Shown here: positions 1 through 7,899 of the stretch, in pieces
Layout of the letters: each line of letters begins with the position of its first letter
How positions within the stretch are numbered: position 1 is the stretch's first letter
Assembly: GCF_004959775.1 (NCBI RefSeq)
Contig: NZ_SJZG01000004.1
Location: 107,196 to 171,195, forward strand
Direction: 5' to 3'
Source: Agromyces sp. H66
GTDB taxonomy: Bacteria > Actinomycetota > Actinomycetes > Actinomycetales > Microbacteriaceae
DNA length: 64,000 nucleotides
The notes under the pieces: generated by a model
Seen by the model: only the letters and a program-made list of their open reading frames with translations
Database searches by the model: none
What the model was told of the DNA's origin: nothing
Translations under genes and position numbers: made by a program

Positions 1-196
1 GGGTGCTCGAGACGGCGTCGCCCGGCGAGGCGTCGAGCCACGGAAGGTCGGGGTAGATGCGCCGGATCGGCTCGTCGCGGTCGAAGACCGGCTCGAGGCA
101 TCCGGTCATCACGTGATGGTCGACGGGGAACCCGTGCAGGGAGAGGAGGGGGAGGCCGGAGCCGTGTTCGATCGCGTTGAGGGCGGGAGCAGTCAC
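1..196 (-). CDS. alpha/beta hydrolase, N-terminal part (gene runs off the window start)
   Basis: Reading leftward from a GTG at 194-196, the frame stays open to base 1 and gives about 65 residues beginning VTAPALNAIEHGSG. The segment LPLLSLHGFPVDHHVM has the HG dipeptide that precedes the oxyanion hole of alpha/beta hydrolases, right after the second strand. Catalytic Ser, Asp and His lie outside the window, so substrate and true activity cannot be judged. It is divergent from ychF with about 100 bases between starts. The start is chosen because the homologous fold begins there; no strong ribosome binding site is seen. Confidence 0.7.
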   Translation of the reverse strand, partial: MTAPALNAIEHGSGLPLLSLHGFPVDHHVMTGCLEPVFDRDEPIRRIYPDLPWLDASPGDAVSST

Positions 197-297
197 GACC
201 TCGAACGTAGCGGGCGGCGCCGACATCGCCGCCGGCCGCGGCCGGCGATCGGTGCGCGGTCGGGGCCGCGACCGGCCGGGCGGTACGATAGACCCCC

Positions 298-1371
298 GTG
301 GCTCTCACCATCGGAATCGTCGGTCTCCCGAACGTCGGCAAGTCGACCCTCTTCAACGCGCTGACCAAGAACCAGGTGCTCGCGGCGAACTACCCGTTCG
401 CGACGATCGAACCGAACATCGGCGTGGTGAACCTGCCCGACCCGAGGCTCAAGACCCTCGCCGAGATCTTCGGCTCCGAGCGGATCCTTCCCGCGGCGGT
501 GTCGTTCGTCGACATCGCCGGCATCGTGCGCGGCGCCTCGGAGGGCGAGGGCCTCGGCAACAAGTTCCTCGCGAACATCCGCGAGGCCGACGCCATCGCG
601 CAGGTCGTGCGCGGCTTCGAGGACTCCGACGTGGTGCACGTCGAGGGCACCGTCGACCCCAAGGCCGACATGGAGACCATCAACACCGAGCTGATCCTCG
701 CCGACCTCGAGACCCTCGAGCGCGCCATCCCGCGCTTCGAGAAGGAGGTCAAGGGCAAGAAGCTCGACCCGTCGGTGCTCGCCGCGGCGAAGGAGGCGCA
801 GGAGGTGCTGCAGAAGGGCACGCCGCTGTCTGCGGCATCCGTCGACCTCGAGCCCGTCAAGGAGCTCGGCCTGCTCACCGCGAAGCCCTTCATCTACGTA
901 TTCAACGTCGACGAGGCGGTGCTGACGGATGCCGCTCGCAAGGCCGAGCTCGCAGCGCTCGTCGCGCCCGCCGAGGCGGTCTTCCTCGACGCGAAGATCG
1001 AGTCGGAGCTGATCGACCTCGATCCAGAGGATGCCGCGGAACTGCTCGCGTCGACCGGACAGGACGAGTCGGGCCTCGACCAACTCGCGCGCGTCGGCTT
1101 CGACACCCTCGGGCTGCAGACCTACCTCACGGCCGGCCCGAAGGAGGCTCGCGCGTGGACCATCCACAAGGGCTGGAAGGCCCCGCAGGCGGCCGGTGTG
1201 ATCCACACCGACTTCGAGCGCGGCTTCATCAAGGCCGAGGTCATCTCGTTCGAGGACCTCGTCGCCACCGGCTCGGTCGCCGAGGCCCGCGCCAAGGGCA
1301 AGGCCCGCATGGAGGGCAAGGACTACGTCATGCAGGACGGCGACGTGGTGGAGTTCCGGTTCAATGTCTGA
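298..1371 (+). CDS. ychF: redox-regulated ribosome-associated ATPase YchF (Obg-like)
   Basis: The 357-residue protein has full family length. The P-loop GLPNVGKST is at about residues 9-17, and the C-terminal TGS-type domain ends in the family signature DVVEFRFNV. YchF proteins are TRAFAC-class P-loop ATPases (not strict GTPases) that bind ribosomes and act in translation and stress responses; that role comes from the family. The GTG start directly precedes the first strand (ALTIGIVG). A -10-like TACGAT at 284-289 lies only 8 bases upstream, so the transcript may be leaderless. The stop overlaps the start of the next gene by 8 bases, which suggests coupled translation. Confidence 0.96.
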   Translation: MALTIGIVGLPNVGKSTLFNALTKNQVLAANYPFATIEPNIGVVNLPDPRLKTLAEIFGSERILPAAVSFVDIAGIVRGASEGEGLGNKFLANIREADAIAQVVRGFEDSDVVHVEGTVDPKADMETINTELILADLETLERAIPRFEKEVKGKKLDPSVLAAAKEAQEVLQKGTPLSAASVDLEPVKELGLLTAKPFIYVFNVDEAVLTDAARKAELAALVAPAEAVFLDAKIESELIDLDPEDAAELLASTGQDESGLDQLARVGFDTLGLQTYLTAGPKEARAWTIHKGWKAPQAAGVIHTDFERGFIKAEVISFEDLVATGSVAEARAKGKARMEGKDYVMQDGDVVEFRFNV

Positions 1372-1723
1372 CGCGCTGCCCGCCTGCCCCGAGTGCCACG
1401 AGTCGTACACCTACGAGCAGGGCGCACTGCTTATGTGCCCGATGTGCGGACATGAATGGTCCGCGGCGGTGGAGGAGACCGGGACGGATGCGCCGTCCTC
1501 GATCAGGGATTCCGTCGGCAACGTGCTCGCCGACGGTGACACCGTCACGGTCGTGAAGGACCTGAAGGTCAAGGGCGCCGGCGGCGGCGTCGTGAAGGTC
1601 GGCACGAAGGTTCGCGGCATCCGCCTCATCTCGGACGGCGTGGGCGATCACGACATCGACGCGACCGTTCCCGGGTTCGGGCGGATGCAACTGAAGTCCA
1701 GCGTCGTCAAGAAGTCGGTCTGA
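1364..1723 (+). CDS. yjdM: YjdM/PhnA-family zinc-ribbon protein
   Basis: 119 residues. An N-terminal zinc ribbon has two Cys pairs, CPEC (about residues 8-11) and CPMC (about 26-29). A small beta-rich C-terminal domain follows, containing VKDLKVKGAGG and ending MQLKSSVVKKSV. This is the architecture of the YjdM family, formerly PhnA, once linked to alkylphosphonate use but of unproven function. The ATG lies inside the last codons of ychF, so the two are likely cotranscribed. The pairing with ychF suggests nothing specific about the role. Confidence 0.88.
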   Translation: MSDALPACPECHESYTYEQGALLMCPMCGHEWSAAVEETGTDAPSSIRDSVGNVLADGDTVTVVKDLKVKGAGGGVVKVGTKVRGIRLISDGVGDHDIDATVPGFGRMQLKSSVVKKSV

Positions 1724-1848
1724 CGGCGTCGACCTCGACGATTGCCGACGACCCGCGGACCTGATCGCGTCGCTCGGATCGTCTGCGGGAGCTCAAGGGA
1801 GCGACCGCGATCACGGGGACGGCGCCGGCGTCGCTCCGATCGATGCGA

Positions 1849-4800
1849 TCACCGCAGGTCGCGCAGCCGTGCCGCGATTCCCAGGTCGGCCCCCGCCCTG
1901 CGTTCGGACGTGACAGCGATGATGAGCAGTACTGCGCCGACCACCGCGAGCGTGATCCACCATGGCATCGATTGGATGCCGCGGCCGATCTGCACGGCGA
2001 AGACGACGACGTTCTCGATCGGGAGCACGATGATGCCGCTGAGGAACGGTGCGGCGAGTCTCCGGACCGAGCCGACGAGGATCGCGGCGAGCGCGAACAG
2101 GATCACGAGGATCGCACGCCACGTTTGCGGATCGGTGAAGGTCGCCGTGATCGACGCGGAGAACAACACCACGAGCCCTGGTGCCAGCAGCGACCATGAT
2201 CCGCGCCATCCGCCCGGCCAGCCCGTGAGCGTACGTGCGCCATCGAACCCGGCATAACCTCGCCAGAGCGCGACCGTCCCTGCCGCGAGCAGGAACAGCC
2301 CGAGCGGTAACGAGAACCACTCGACACGGAGTTCTCGTGGGCTCCATGCGACCACTGCGGTCACGAACGCGATCGCGAACGCGAACCACACGGGTGGCAG
2401 GTTCGTTCGGCCGGCCACCGACCGCACGGCGGCGAGCAGCATGAACGCGAGCGCGCCGAGCATGAGCGCCCACATCGACCAGATCTCCGGCCACTCGGTC
2501 CGGATCGCCGGCCACGCCGCGGCCGTGACGTAGACGAGGGCGGGCGCGGCCAGCCACCGCGACCGCGCGAGCGCCGAACCGTCGGCCGCGTTCGCGATCA
2601 GTCCGCGCGCGCCGAGGGCGGCTGCGGTGCCGCCGATCGCGCCGACGCCCGCGCAGACGAGCACGAGCGGGGAATCGGCGAGTGGAGCGACATCCTGCCC
2701 CATTCCGAAACGCACTCCCTGCACCGCCCCGGCGGCGCCCGTGATGATCGCGACCGCGAAGGCGGCCGGACGGAGCGCCCGGAGTCGTTCGGCGAGCTTC
2801 GACGTGCCACGACCGACGAGCGAGCCGACCACCACGAGCAGCCACGCCGCGGCGAGCAGGCCCGCACTGCGAGCCGTGGACGCGGAGGAATCCGATCCGA
2901 CCATCGCTCCGAGCGAGGGCAGCACCGCGATGAGCAGACCGGATGCCACGAGCGGCACCGCGCGTGCGCCGCGAGCGGTGAGGAGGCCGCCGACGAGCGC
3001 CGCGCCGAGCCCAGGCGGCACCAGGTACGCCTCGATCGTGTGGACGCCGACGAGACCCCACACGCTCCAGAGGGCTCCCGTGAAGCTTGCGGCCGCGAGC
3101 CACCAGCCGAGGCGCCGGCGCTGCACGACGGCCATGGCCGCAGCGCCCAGCCCGAGCAGGACGAGCACGACGAGCATGGTCTCGAGACCCGCGGCCGTTC
3201 GGACGAGGGAGAGCAGCACCGCGATCGCGCCCGTCGCGAACGCCGACCATTCGATCGCGATCCGTGCAGCGCGCGCCGCCGCGGGATCGAGCCCGTGTCG
3301 CGCGAGCGCACCGCGGAGCGCGTCGCCGGCGGGCAGCACTCCCGCGACGAGCACGGCGATCATGGGCAACACGACGGGCGACGCGCTCATGGCGAGCAGC
3401 TCGGCGCCGAGGCAGACCGCGACGACGGCGGCGCTCGGCACGATGAGCGCCGCTGCGGACGTACGCAGGGCGATGCCGAGTCCGGGCCGGCGCGTGACGA
3501 GCAGCGCCGTCGCGAGCAGGAGCATGAGACCCGTCGAGAGCGCGGTCCAGCCGCTGCGTTCGAACACGACCTGGACGACGCCGATGCCGAACGGGACGGC
3601 GGCGACCGCGAGGATCACCCACCACGTCCGCGGGCCCACCTGCGGCAGGAAGGTCGCCACGATCGCGACGAGCAGGCCGACGGCCGTCGTGACGCACCAC
3701 TGCGCGATGCCCTCGAGCGCGGTGGTGCCGAGCACGGTCGCGACGACGGACAACGCGTACGCGAAGCCTGCGCCCACGTAGAGGAATCGGACGGTCGTCG
3801 GCATCGCGCGAGCGATCGCGGCGAGCGCGATGAGCACCGCGATCCCCGCCCACGGCTGCATGCGCGGGTCGCTGCTGGCGAGCATGGCCGCGACGACGAC
3901 CGCTCCGTGCGCCCCGCCTGCGAAGGAACCCCGCACCAGGCTCGACGCGCGGGCAGCGGGCACCAGCGCGGAGGACGCCGCGGCGACCAGCGCGAGTCCG
4001 AGTGCGATCGCGATCTGCGCGGCGAGTGGCAGCCCGGGTGCGCAGGCGACCACGATCCAGGCCAGCATGCCGAGCCACGCGGCCGTGGTGCCGAGCGCGA
4101 CCGCGGGAGACACCCGGGCCGGCGCCCCCGGCGCGGCGATCGGAGCCGCGGGTGCGGCGGCGTCGGGCACAGCCCGCGCGGACGAACGTCGCGATATCGC
4201 CGCGACGGCCGCGAACCCGATGGTGGCGGCAGCGAGGCCGGTTGCGATCGCGACGGCGTCGCCGGTGTCGGCCAGGATGCCTCCGACCGCGCTCGTGACG
4301 GCCGTACCGACGATCGTGCGGAGAAGCAGATCGGCCGCGATGAACGCGAGCACCGCCGTGGGCACCGAGGCCGCCGCGAGGGCGCCGCCCGTGAACGCCC
4401 GAACGGCGATCCCGGGCAGTCTCGGAGCGACGGCCCACATCGCGGCGAGGCCGGCTGCCGCGGCGCCGGTGCAGACCGCGGTCGCCCAGAACAGGGTCAC
4501 GACGTCGCCGATTCCGGTGAGCGGCAGCACCGCGATCGCGACGATTCCGGTGGACCCGGCGAGTGCGCTCCAGAATCGTCCCGCAGGGTGGCGGGCCGAC
4601 AGCGTGCCGAGCACCGCAATCGCCGCGAACACCCCAGCGACCGTGAGCCAGAAACCGGTGCTCGAGCCGGCATCGAGCAGCGGCAGCGGCACGATCGCGG
4701 AGAAGACCGCGATGAGCTGGATCGCCGTGAGCGTGCCCTGCTCTGCGACCAGGCGACCATCGAACCGACGCGAGACCCACCGTGCGAACCCGACGAGGGC

Positions 4801-5625
4801 GGAGGCGGCGCCCGCTGCGCCGAGGTATCCGACGACGGCAGTCGCGACGGTGCCTCCGGCGGCGCCGAGCATCGCGGGCACCGTCGCGAGGGCGACGAGG
4901 GACCCCCAGAGCCAGATGCGGACGCGGGCCGCGAGCGCGAGACCCGCCATACCGGTGCCGCCGACGAACGTCGCGACGGCCGCCGTCAGCCATGCGTTCG
5001 CAAGACCTGCCGAGGAGTCGATAATGGCGGACACGTCGAGCGCACCGAACACGAGTCCGAGCCCCCCGACGGCCTCGGCGGAGAATGCCAGCCCATGCCG
5101 GGAAAGCCACCACGCCCCGGCCAGGAACACGACCGTGATGCCCGCGACGATCGTGCTGCGAACGGCATGATCGGTGAGATCGGGGTTGAAGTACGTGAAG
5201 ACCACCGCCGCGACCGCCAGCAGTCCAGCGCCCGTGACCGCGAGCACCGACTGCACGGTCGCGTTCGAGCCGGCAGAGCTCGACGCGGGTACGGTCCGCG
5301 GTGACGGTTGCGGCGGTCGCGACGACGGGGGTGCACCGGGAGGGGATGTCTCGGGCGCCGGCTTCGCGGGCACGGATGCCTCGTCGAGTGCCGCCGTCGG
5401 CACCCGGTCGATCATCTCCTGGCGCCGGCGGATGGCCGACGCGGCCCGCTCGGAAGCGGCCAGCAGCGCCGATCCGAGATCGGCGTCGATGTGCGCGCCG
5501 CAGGTCGGGCAGCGTCCATCACGGATGCGGTCGCGTCCGCAGACCGGGCACGCGGTCGCGTCGAGCAGGTACGCGACGGCGGCTTCGCTCCAACCGCGGG
5601 AGACCGGAGCTGTCGGGAGCGTCAT
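1849..5625 (-). CDS. giant zinc-ribbon polytopic membrane protein (SCO7613-like)
   Basis: 1,258 residues. A cytosolic N-terminus has a zinc ribbon (CPVCGRDRIRDGRCPTCG near residues 27-44), then a Pro/Ser-rich linker, then more than thirty hydrophobic segments up to the C-terminus. This matches the large actinobacterial membrane proteins annotated with an SCO7613 C-terminal domain; their function is unknown. Codon third positions are consistently G/C and the reverse frame is the one with a coherent membrane pattern. It overlaps the upstream HTH gene by four bases, so it forms an operon with the HTH and DUF2975 genes. A transport or envelope role would be a guess. Confidence 0.82.
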   Translation of the reverse strand: MTLPTAPVSRGWSEAAVAYLLDATACPVCGRDRIRDGRCPTCGAHIDADLGSALLAASERAASAIRRRQEMIDRVPTAALDEASVPAKPAPETSPPGAPPSSRPPQPSPRTVPASSSAGSNATVQSVLAVTGAGLLAVAAVVFTYFNPDLTDHAVRSTIVAGITVVFLAGAWWLSRHGLAFSAEAVGGLGLVFGALDVSAIIDSSAGLANAWLTAAVATFVGGTGMAGLALAARVRIWLWGSLVALATVPAMLGAAGGTVATAVVGYLGAAGAASALVGFARWVSRRFDGRLVAEQGTLTAIQLIAVFSAIVPLPLLDAGSSTGFWLTVAGVFAAIAVLGTLSARHPAGRFWSALAGSTGIVAIAVLPLTGIGDVVTLFWATAVCTGAAAAGLAAMWAVAPRLPGIAVRAFTGGALAAASVPTAVLAFIAADLLLRTIVGTAVTSAVGGILADTGDAVAIATGLAAATIGFAAVAAISRRSSARAVPDAAAPAAPIAAPGAPARVSPAVALGTTAAWLGMLAWIVVACAPGLPLAAQIAIALGLALVAAASSALVPAARASSLVRGSFAGGAHGAVVVAAMLASSDPRMQPWAGIAVLIALAAIARAMPTTVRFLYVGAGFAYALSVVATVLGTTALEGIAQWCVTTAVGLLVAIVATFLPQVGPRTWWVILAVAAVPFGIGVVQVVFERSGWTALSTGLMLLLATALLVTRRPGLGIALRTSAAALIVPSAAVVAVCLGAELLAMSASPVVLPMIAVLVAGVLPAGDALRGALARHGLDPAAARAARIAIEWSAFATGAIAVLLSLVRTAAGLETMLVVLVLLGLGAAAMAVVQRRRLGWWLAAASFTGALWSVWGLVGVHTIEAYLVPPGLGAALVGGLLTARGARAVPLVASGLLIAVLPSLGAMVGSDSSASTARSAGLLAAAWLLVVVGSLVGRGTSKLAERLRALRPAAFAVAIITGAAGAVQGVRFGMGQDVAPLADSPLVLVCAGVGAIGGTAAALGARGLIANAADGSALARSRWLAAPALVYVTAAAWPAIRTEWPEIWSMWALMLGALAFMLLAAVRSVAGRTNLPPVWFAFAIAFVTAVVAWSPRELRVEWFSLPLGLFLLAAGTVALWRGYAGFDGARTLTGWPGGWRGSWSLLAPGLVVLFSASITATFTDPQTWRAILVILFALAAILVGSVRRLAAPFLSGIIVLPIENVVVFAVQIGRGIQSMPWWITLAVVGAVLLIIAVTSERRAGADLGIAARLRDLR

Positions 5626-5870
5626 CGCGTCGCCTCCGTCGTGTCGAGCGCTGCGCCATCCGTTTCGTCGGGCACCCAGCGCAGGATGTCACCGGGCTGG
5701 CATTCGAGCACGCGGCAGATCGCGTCGAGCGTGGAGAAGCGGATGGCCTTCGCCCTGCCGTTCTTCAGCACCGAGACGTTCACGGGCGTGATCTCGATCG
5801 CCGCCGCGAACTCGGCGACCGACATCCTGCGCTTGGCGAGTTCCACGTCGAGGTCGATGACGATCGGCAT
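5622..5870 (-). CDS. small Cro/C1-type (XRE) HTH transcription regulator
   Basis: 82 residues, MPIVIDLDVELAKRRMSVAE onward, essentially one helix-turn-helix domain: FAAAIEITPVNVSVLKNGRA is the HTH core, and RFSTLDAICRVLECQPGDIL follows the classic YozG/XRE pattern. It starts with ATG overlapping the stop of the DUF2975 gene (ATGA) and ends overlapping the start of the giant membrane gene. Small XRE proteins paired with DUF2975 membrane proteins are a recurrent cassette in Firmicutes and Actinobacteria. It probably autoregulates the cassette through the repeats just upstream of the DUF2975 gene; that is inference. Confidence 0.9.
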   Translation of the reverse strand: MPIVIDLDVELAKRRMSVAEFAAAIEITPVNVSVLKNGRAKAIRFSTLDAICRVLECQPGDILRWVPDETDGAALDTTEATR

Positions 5871-6346
5871 CAGACCACCTCGGAGAGGTCCTGCTGGAGC
5901 TGTGCCGCGTTCCTCAGCAGTCCGCGCAGCACGATGACGAGGAAGGAGAGCCCCGAGCCGACCACGACGCCGAGCGACCCGAGCAGCATGATCGACGGGT
6001 TGCCGACGCCGGCGGACGCGAGGATCGCGAACGCGACGACGATCAGCAGGGTCGCGACGACGATCGAACCGAGGATCACGTCGACCCACCTGAATGCGTC
6101 GGTGCTGAAGATGTTCTGCTCGCCGACCATCGACAGCAGTCGCCACACGCAGACGTTGACCACCTGGATGCACAGCAGGAAGAGGTCGGCGATCACGATG
6201 CCGGGCACGACGAGGTCGGCGAACTCGGGGTAGGTGCGCGCCATGCCCTGGGCCGTCGGCGGCACGAGGAAGAGCTGGCATGCGAGGATCAGCAGGATCA
6301 TCGCGGCGAGGAGCGTCTTCAGGATCAGGATGGTCGGCCGTTGCAT
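5870..6346 (-). CDS. DUF2975-family four-helix membrane protein
   Basis: 158 residues with four hydrophobic segments, around residues 7-28, 46-68, 92-113 and 120-143. The spacing and the motif-poor sequence resemble DUF2975 proteins; function is unknown. The start at 6344-6346 is chosen because AGGAC sits five bases upstream and the first helix follows at once. Reading further upstream only adds a charged, unlikely extension that would cover the promoter repeats. It is translationally coupled to the HTH regulator by an ATGA overlap. Confidence 0.8.
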   Translation of the reverse strand: MQRPTILILKTLLAAMILLILACQLFLVPPTAQGMARTYPEFADLVVPGIVIADLFLLCIQVVNVCVWRLLSMVGEQNIFSTDAFRWVDVILGSIVVATLLIVVAFAILASAGVGNPSIMLLGSLGVVVGSGLSFLVIVLRGLLRNAAQLQQDLSEVV

Positions 6347-6353
6347 GCGCGTC

Positions 6354-6390
6354 CTATCGATAGTCGGTAGACATCTATCGAGAAACGATA
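6354..6390 (-). promoter_or_regulatory. candidate operator of the DUF2975/HTH operon
   Basis: A perfect 10-base palindrome CTATCGATAG lies at 6354-6363. Twelve bases further on is an inverted repeat with arms TATCG (6376-6380) and CGATA (6386-6390) around a five-base spacer. Both sit 8-44 bases upstream of the DUF2975 start and share the TATCG half-site, in AT-richer DNA than the surroundings. The likely ligand is the XRE regulator encoded in the same operon. The repeats are directly visible; the binding partner is inferred. Confidence 0.55.
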
Positions 6391-6461
6391 CACACCTCGC
6401 GGTGGACTGCGAAAGTGTCCACGGATGTCCCGGAGGAGTCGTGAGCATCCTCAAACGCCCC

Positions 6462-6478
6462 TGCTAGCATTGCTAGCA
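6462..6478 (+). promoter_or_regulatory. tandem palindromes upstream of the toxin-antitoxin pair
   Basis: Two copies of the perfect palindrome TGCTAGCA lie at 6462-6469 and 6471-6478, nine bases apart, followed by a degenerate third element TGCATGCTGGCA. They are 28-44 bases before the antitoxin start. TAGCAT inside the second copy could be the -10. Antitoxins of the FitA/VapB type autoregulate by binding such repeats, so this is a probable autoregulatory operator. Confidence 0.55.
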
Positions 6479-6505
6479 TGCATGCTGGCACACACAGGGA
6501 GAGCA

Positions 6506-6730
6506 ATGGGCACGATCACGGTGCGGAACCTCGACGACGCCGTGCAGCAGCGCCTTCGTGAGCGCGCCGCCGCGCACGGGCGCTCGATGGAGGCGGAGGT
6601 GCGCGAGATCCTGACGAGCGCCGTCGGCCGGGTCGACTTCGTGCGCGATTGGCTGGAGATCGCGGTGGAGTACCGAGGGCTCGAGCTTCCCGAGCCGTCG
6701 CGAAGCCTGCCGCGGCGGGTCGACCTGTGA
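6506..6730 (+). CDS. vapB: FitA/VapB-type ribbon-helix-helix antitoxin
   Basis: 74 residues. MGTITVRNLDDAVQQRLRER is the N-terminal DNA-binding strand and helix of FitA-like antitoxins, with HGRSMEAEVREIL as the second helix. The C-terminal tail (residues about 45-74) should wrap the PIN toxin. AGGGAG lies seven bases before the ATG and decides the start. The stop TGA overlaps the toxin GTG, so the pair is translationally coupled. An upstream in-frame ATG at 6425 is rejected because it has no binding site and would read through the operator. Confidence 0.9.
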   Translation: MGTITVRNLDDAVQQRLRERAAAHGRSMEAEVREILTSAVGRVDFVRDWLEIAVEYRGLELPEPSRSLPRRVDL

Positions 6731-7149
6731 TCGTGCTCGACACGAACGTGCTGTCGGAGCCGATGCGCAGCTCACCCGACGCCGGAGTCCTCGAGTGGCT
6801 GCGACGGCTCGATGAGCCCACCATGATCACCGCGATCACCGTCGGCGAACTCCTCGACGGAGCATCCAGGCTGGATCCGGGTCGACGTCGAGATGGGCTC
6901 ATCATGGCGATCGAGCAGGTCATCGAGGCGCACCGCGGCAGCGTGCTCTCGTACGACGATCGCGCGGCCCGCGTGTACGCCCGGTTGCAGGCGAAGCGAC
7001 GCGCGGCGGGCCGCCCGCTCAGTGTCGAGGATGGCATGATCGCGGCGATCTGCGTCGTCGTCGGTGCCCGCCTCGCGACCCGGAACACCCGTGATTTCGA
7101 TGGCCTGGGGGTCGAACTGGTCGACCCATGGAGGACCGGCGACGATTGA
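6727..7149 (+). CDS. vapC: VapC/FitB-type PIN-domain ribonuclease toxin
   Basis: 140 residues, normal for VapC. The four acidic PIN residues are visible: D5 in LDTNVLSE, E41 in VGELLDG, D102 in SVEDGMIAA and D123 in TRNTRDF. VapC toxins are Mg-dependent RNases that cut tRNA or rRNA and are held inactive by the antitoxin encoded just upstream. The GTG start at 6727 overlaps the antitoxin stop (GTGA). All catalytic residues are present, so it should be active. The RNA target cannot be read from sequence. Confidence 0.92.
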   Translation: MIVLDTNVLSEPMRSSPDAGVLEWLRRLDEPTMITAITVGELLDGASRLDPGRRRDGLIMAIEQVIEAHRGSVLSYDDRAARVYARLQAKRRAAGRPLSVEDGMIAAICVVVGARLATRNTRDFDGLGVELVDPWRTGDD

Positions 7150-7198
7150 GGACGGCTCGGCCCTTCGGGGTCGGGCACGTGGCATCCATGAATCCGGT

Positions 7199-7227
7199 GG
7201 AACACCTGCAAGACTCGCCCACGTCGC
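7199..7227 (+). promoter_or_regulatory. candidate ECF-type promoter of the sigma factor gene
   Basis: GGAACA at 7199-7204 and CGTCGC at 7222-7227 are separated by 17 bases. This resembles the GGAAC / CGTC pattern of group IV sigma promoters and lies about 70 bases before the sigma gene start. Autoregulation of ECF sigma genes is common. Only one such site is seen, so chance is possible. Confidence 0.4.
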
Positions 7228-7295
7228 GACACAAACAGGTCGTGACGACCGCCAGCACCGACGCCGCAGACTTCGACACGACCAAGGAGCCGCCG

Positions 7296-7823
7296 ATGCC
7301 CGAGGCCGCCGACGCGGCATCCGATCGCCGCGACGACGACCTCGCGTGGTTCACCATTGTCGTGCGCGAGCACTCGACCGCGCTCGTGCGGTATTTCGCG
7401 CGGCGAGGGCCGCGGCAGGACGCCGAGGATCTCGCTGCCGACGTGTTCGCCACCGCGTGGCGACGTCGCGTCGACGTGCCGCGCGAGGCCGTGCTGCCGT
7501 GGCTGTACCGCACGGCCGGATTCACCCTCGCCAACCATCGGCGCAAGCTCGTCGACCTGCCCGTCGACGAGGTGCCCGAGCAGGGCGAGCGGCGCGTCGC
7601 CGAGGATCCCGAGCTGAGCGCGCTGTTCGACGACGAGCTGCGCGGCGCACTCATGAGCGTCGGCGAACGCGACCGGCGCATCCTGCTCCTGCACGCGTGG
7701 GAGGGCCTCGACGGCGAGGCGCTCGCCGAGGCGCTCGGCATCTCGAGGTCGGGTGCGGATGCCGCGCTCTCGCGTGCCCGCAAGCGCCTGCGTGAGGCGT
7801 GGGGCGAGCGGATGTCGTTCTGA
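7296..7823 (+). CDS. ECF-family RNA polymerase sigma factor
   Basis: 175 residues. Region 2 runs from about residue 20 to 85 (STALVRYFARRGPRQDAEDL, then ADVFATAWRR, then a PWLYRTAGFTLANHRRK segment). Region 4 is in the C-terminal third (ERDRRILLLHAWEGLDGEAL, then ISRSGADAALSRARKRL). The start is set by AAGGAG at 7284-7289, six bases before ATG. The next gene encodes a large membrane protein that may act as its anti-sigma partner. It probably transcribes itself from the GGAACA/CGTCGC site upstream; that is inference. Confidence 0.92.
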   Translation: MPEAADAASDRRDDDLAWFTIVVREHSTALVRYFARRGPRQDAEDLAADVFATAWRRRVDVPREAVLPWLYRTAGFTLANHRRKLVDLPVDEVPEQGERRVAEDPELSALFDDELRGALMSVGERDRRILLLHAWEGLDGEALAEALGISRSGADAALSRARKRLREAWGERMSF

Positions 7824-7899
7824 TCCACGCCGACTGCAAGGTTCCGCGCTCGTGGCACACATGCATGGGTGAGACCGGATGTCACGGAGGGTGATCGAC

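Noticed and set aside
177-1556. Long open frames on the wrong strand or frame, here and opposite nadB, gcvP, dppDF and others
   Set aside because: They are Arg/Pro/His-rich by-products of high G+C third positions and show no domain; the opposing frames have recognisable families.
1724-1848. Terminator or small gene between yjdM and the giant membrane gene
   Set aside because: No convincing stem of more than eight pairs and no codon pattern; I see nothing definite in these 125 bases.
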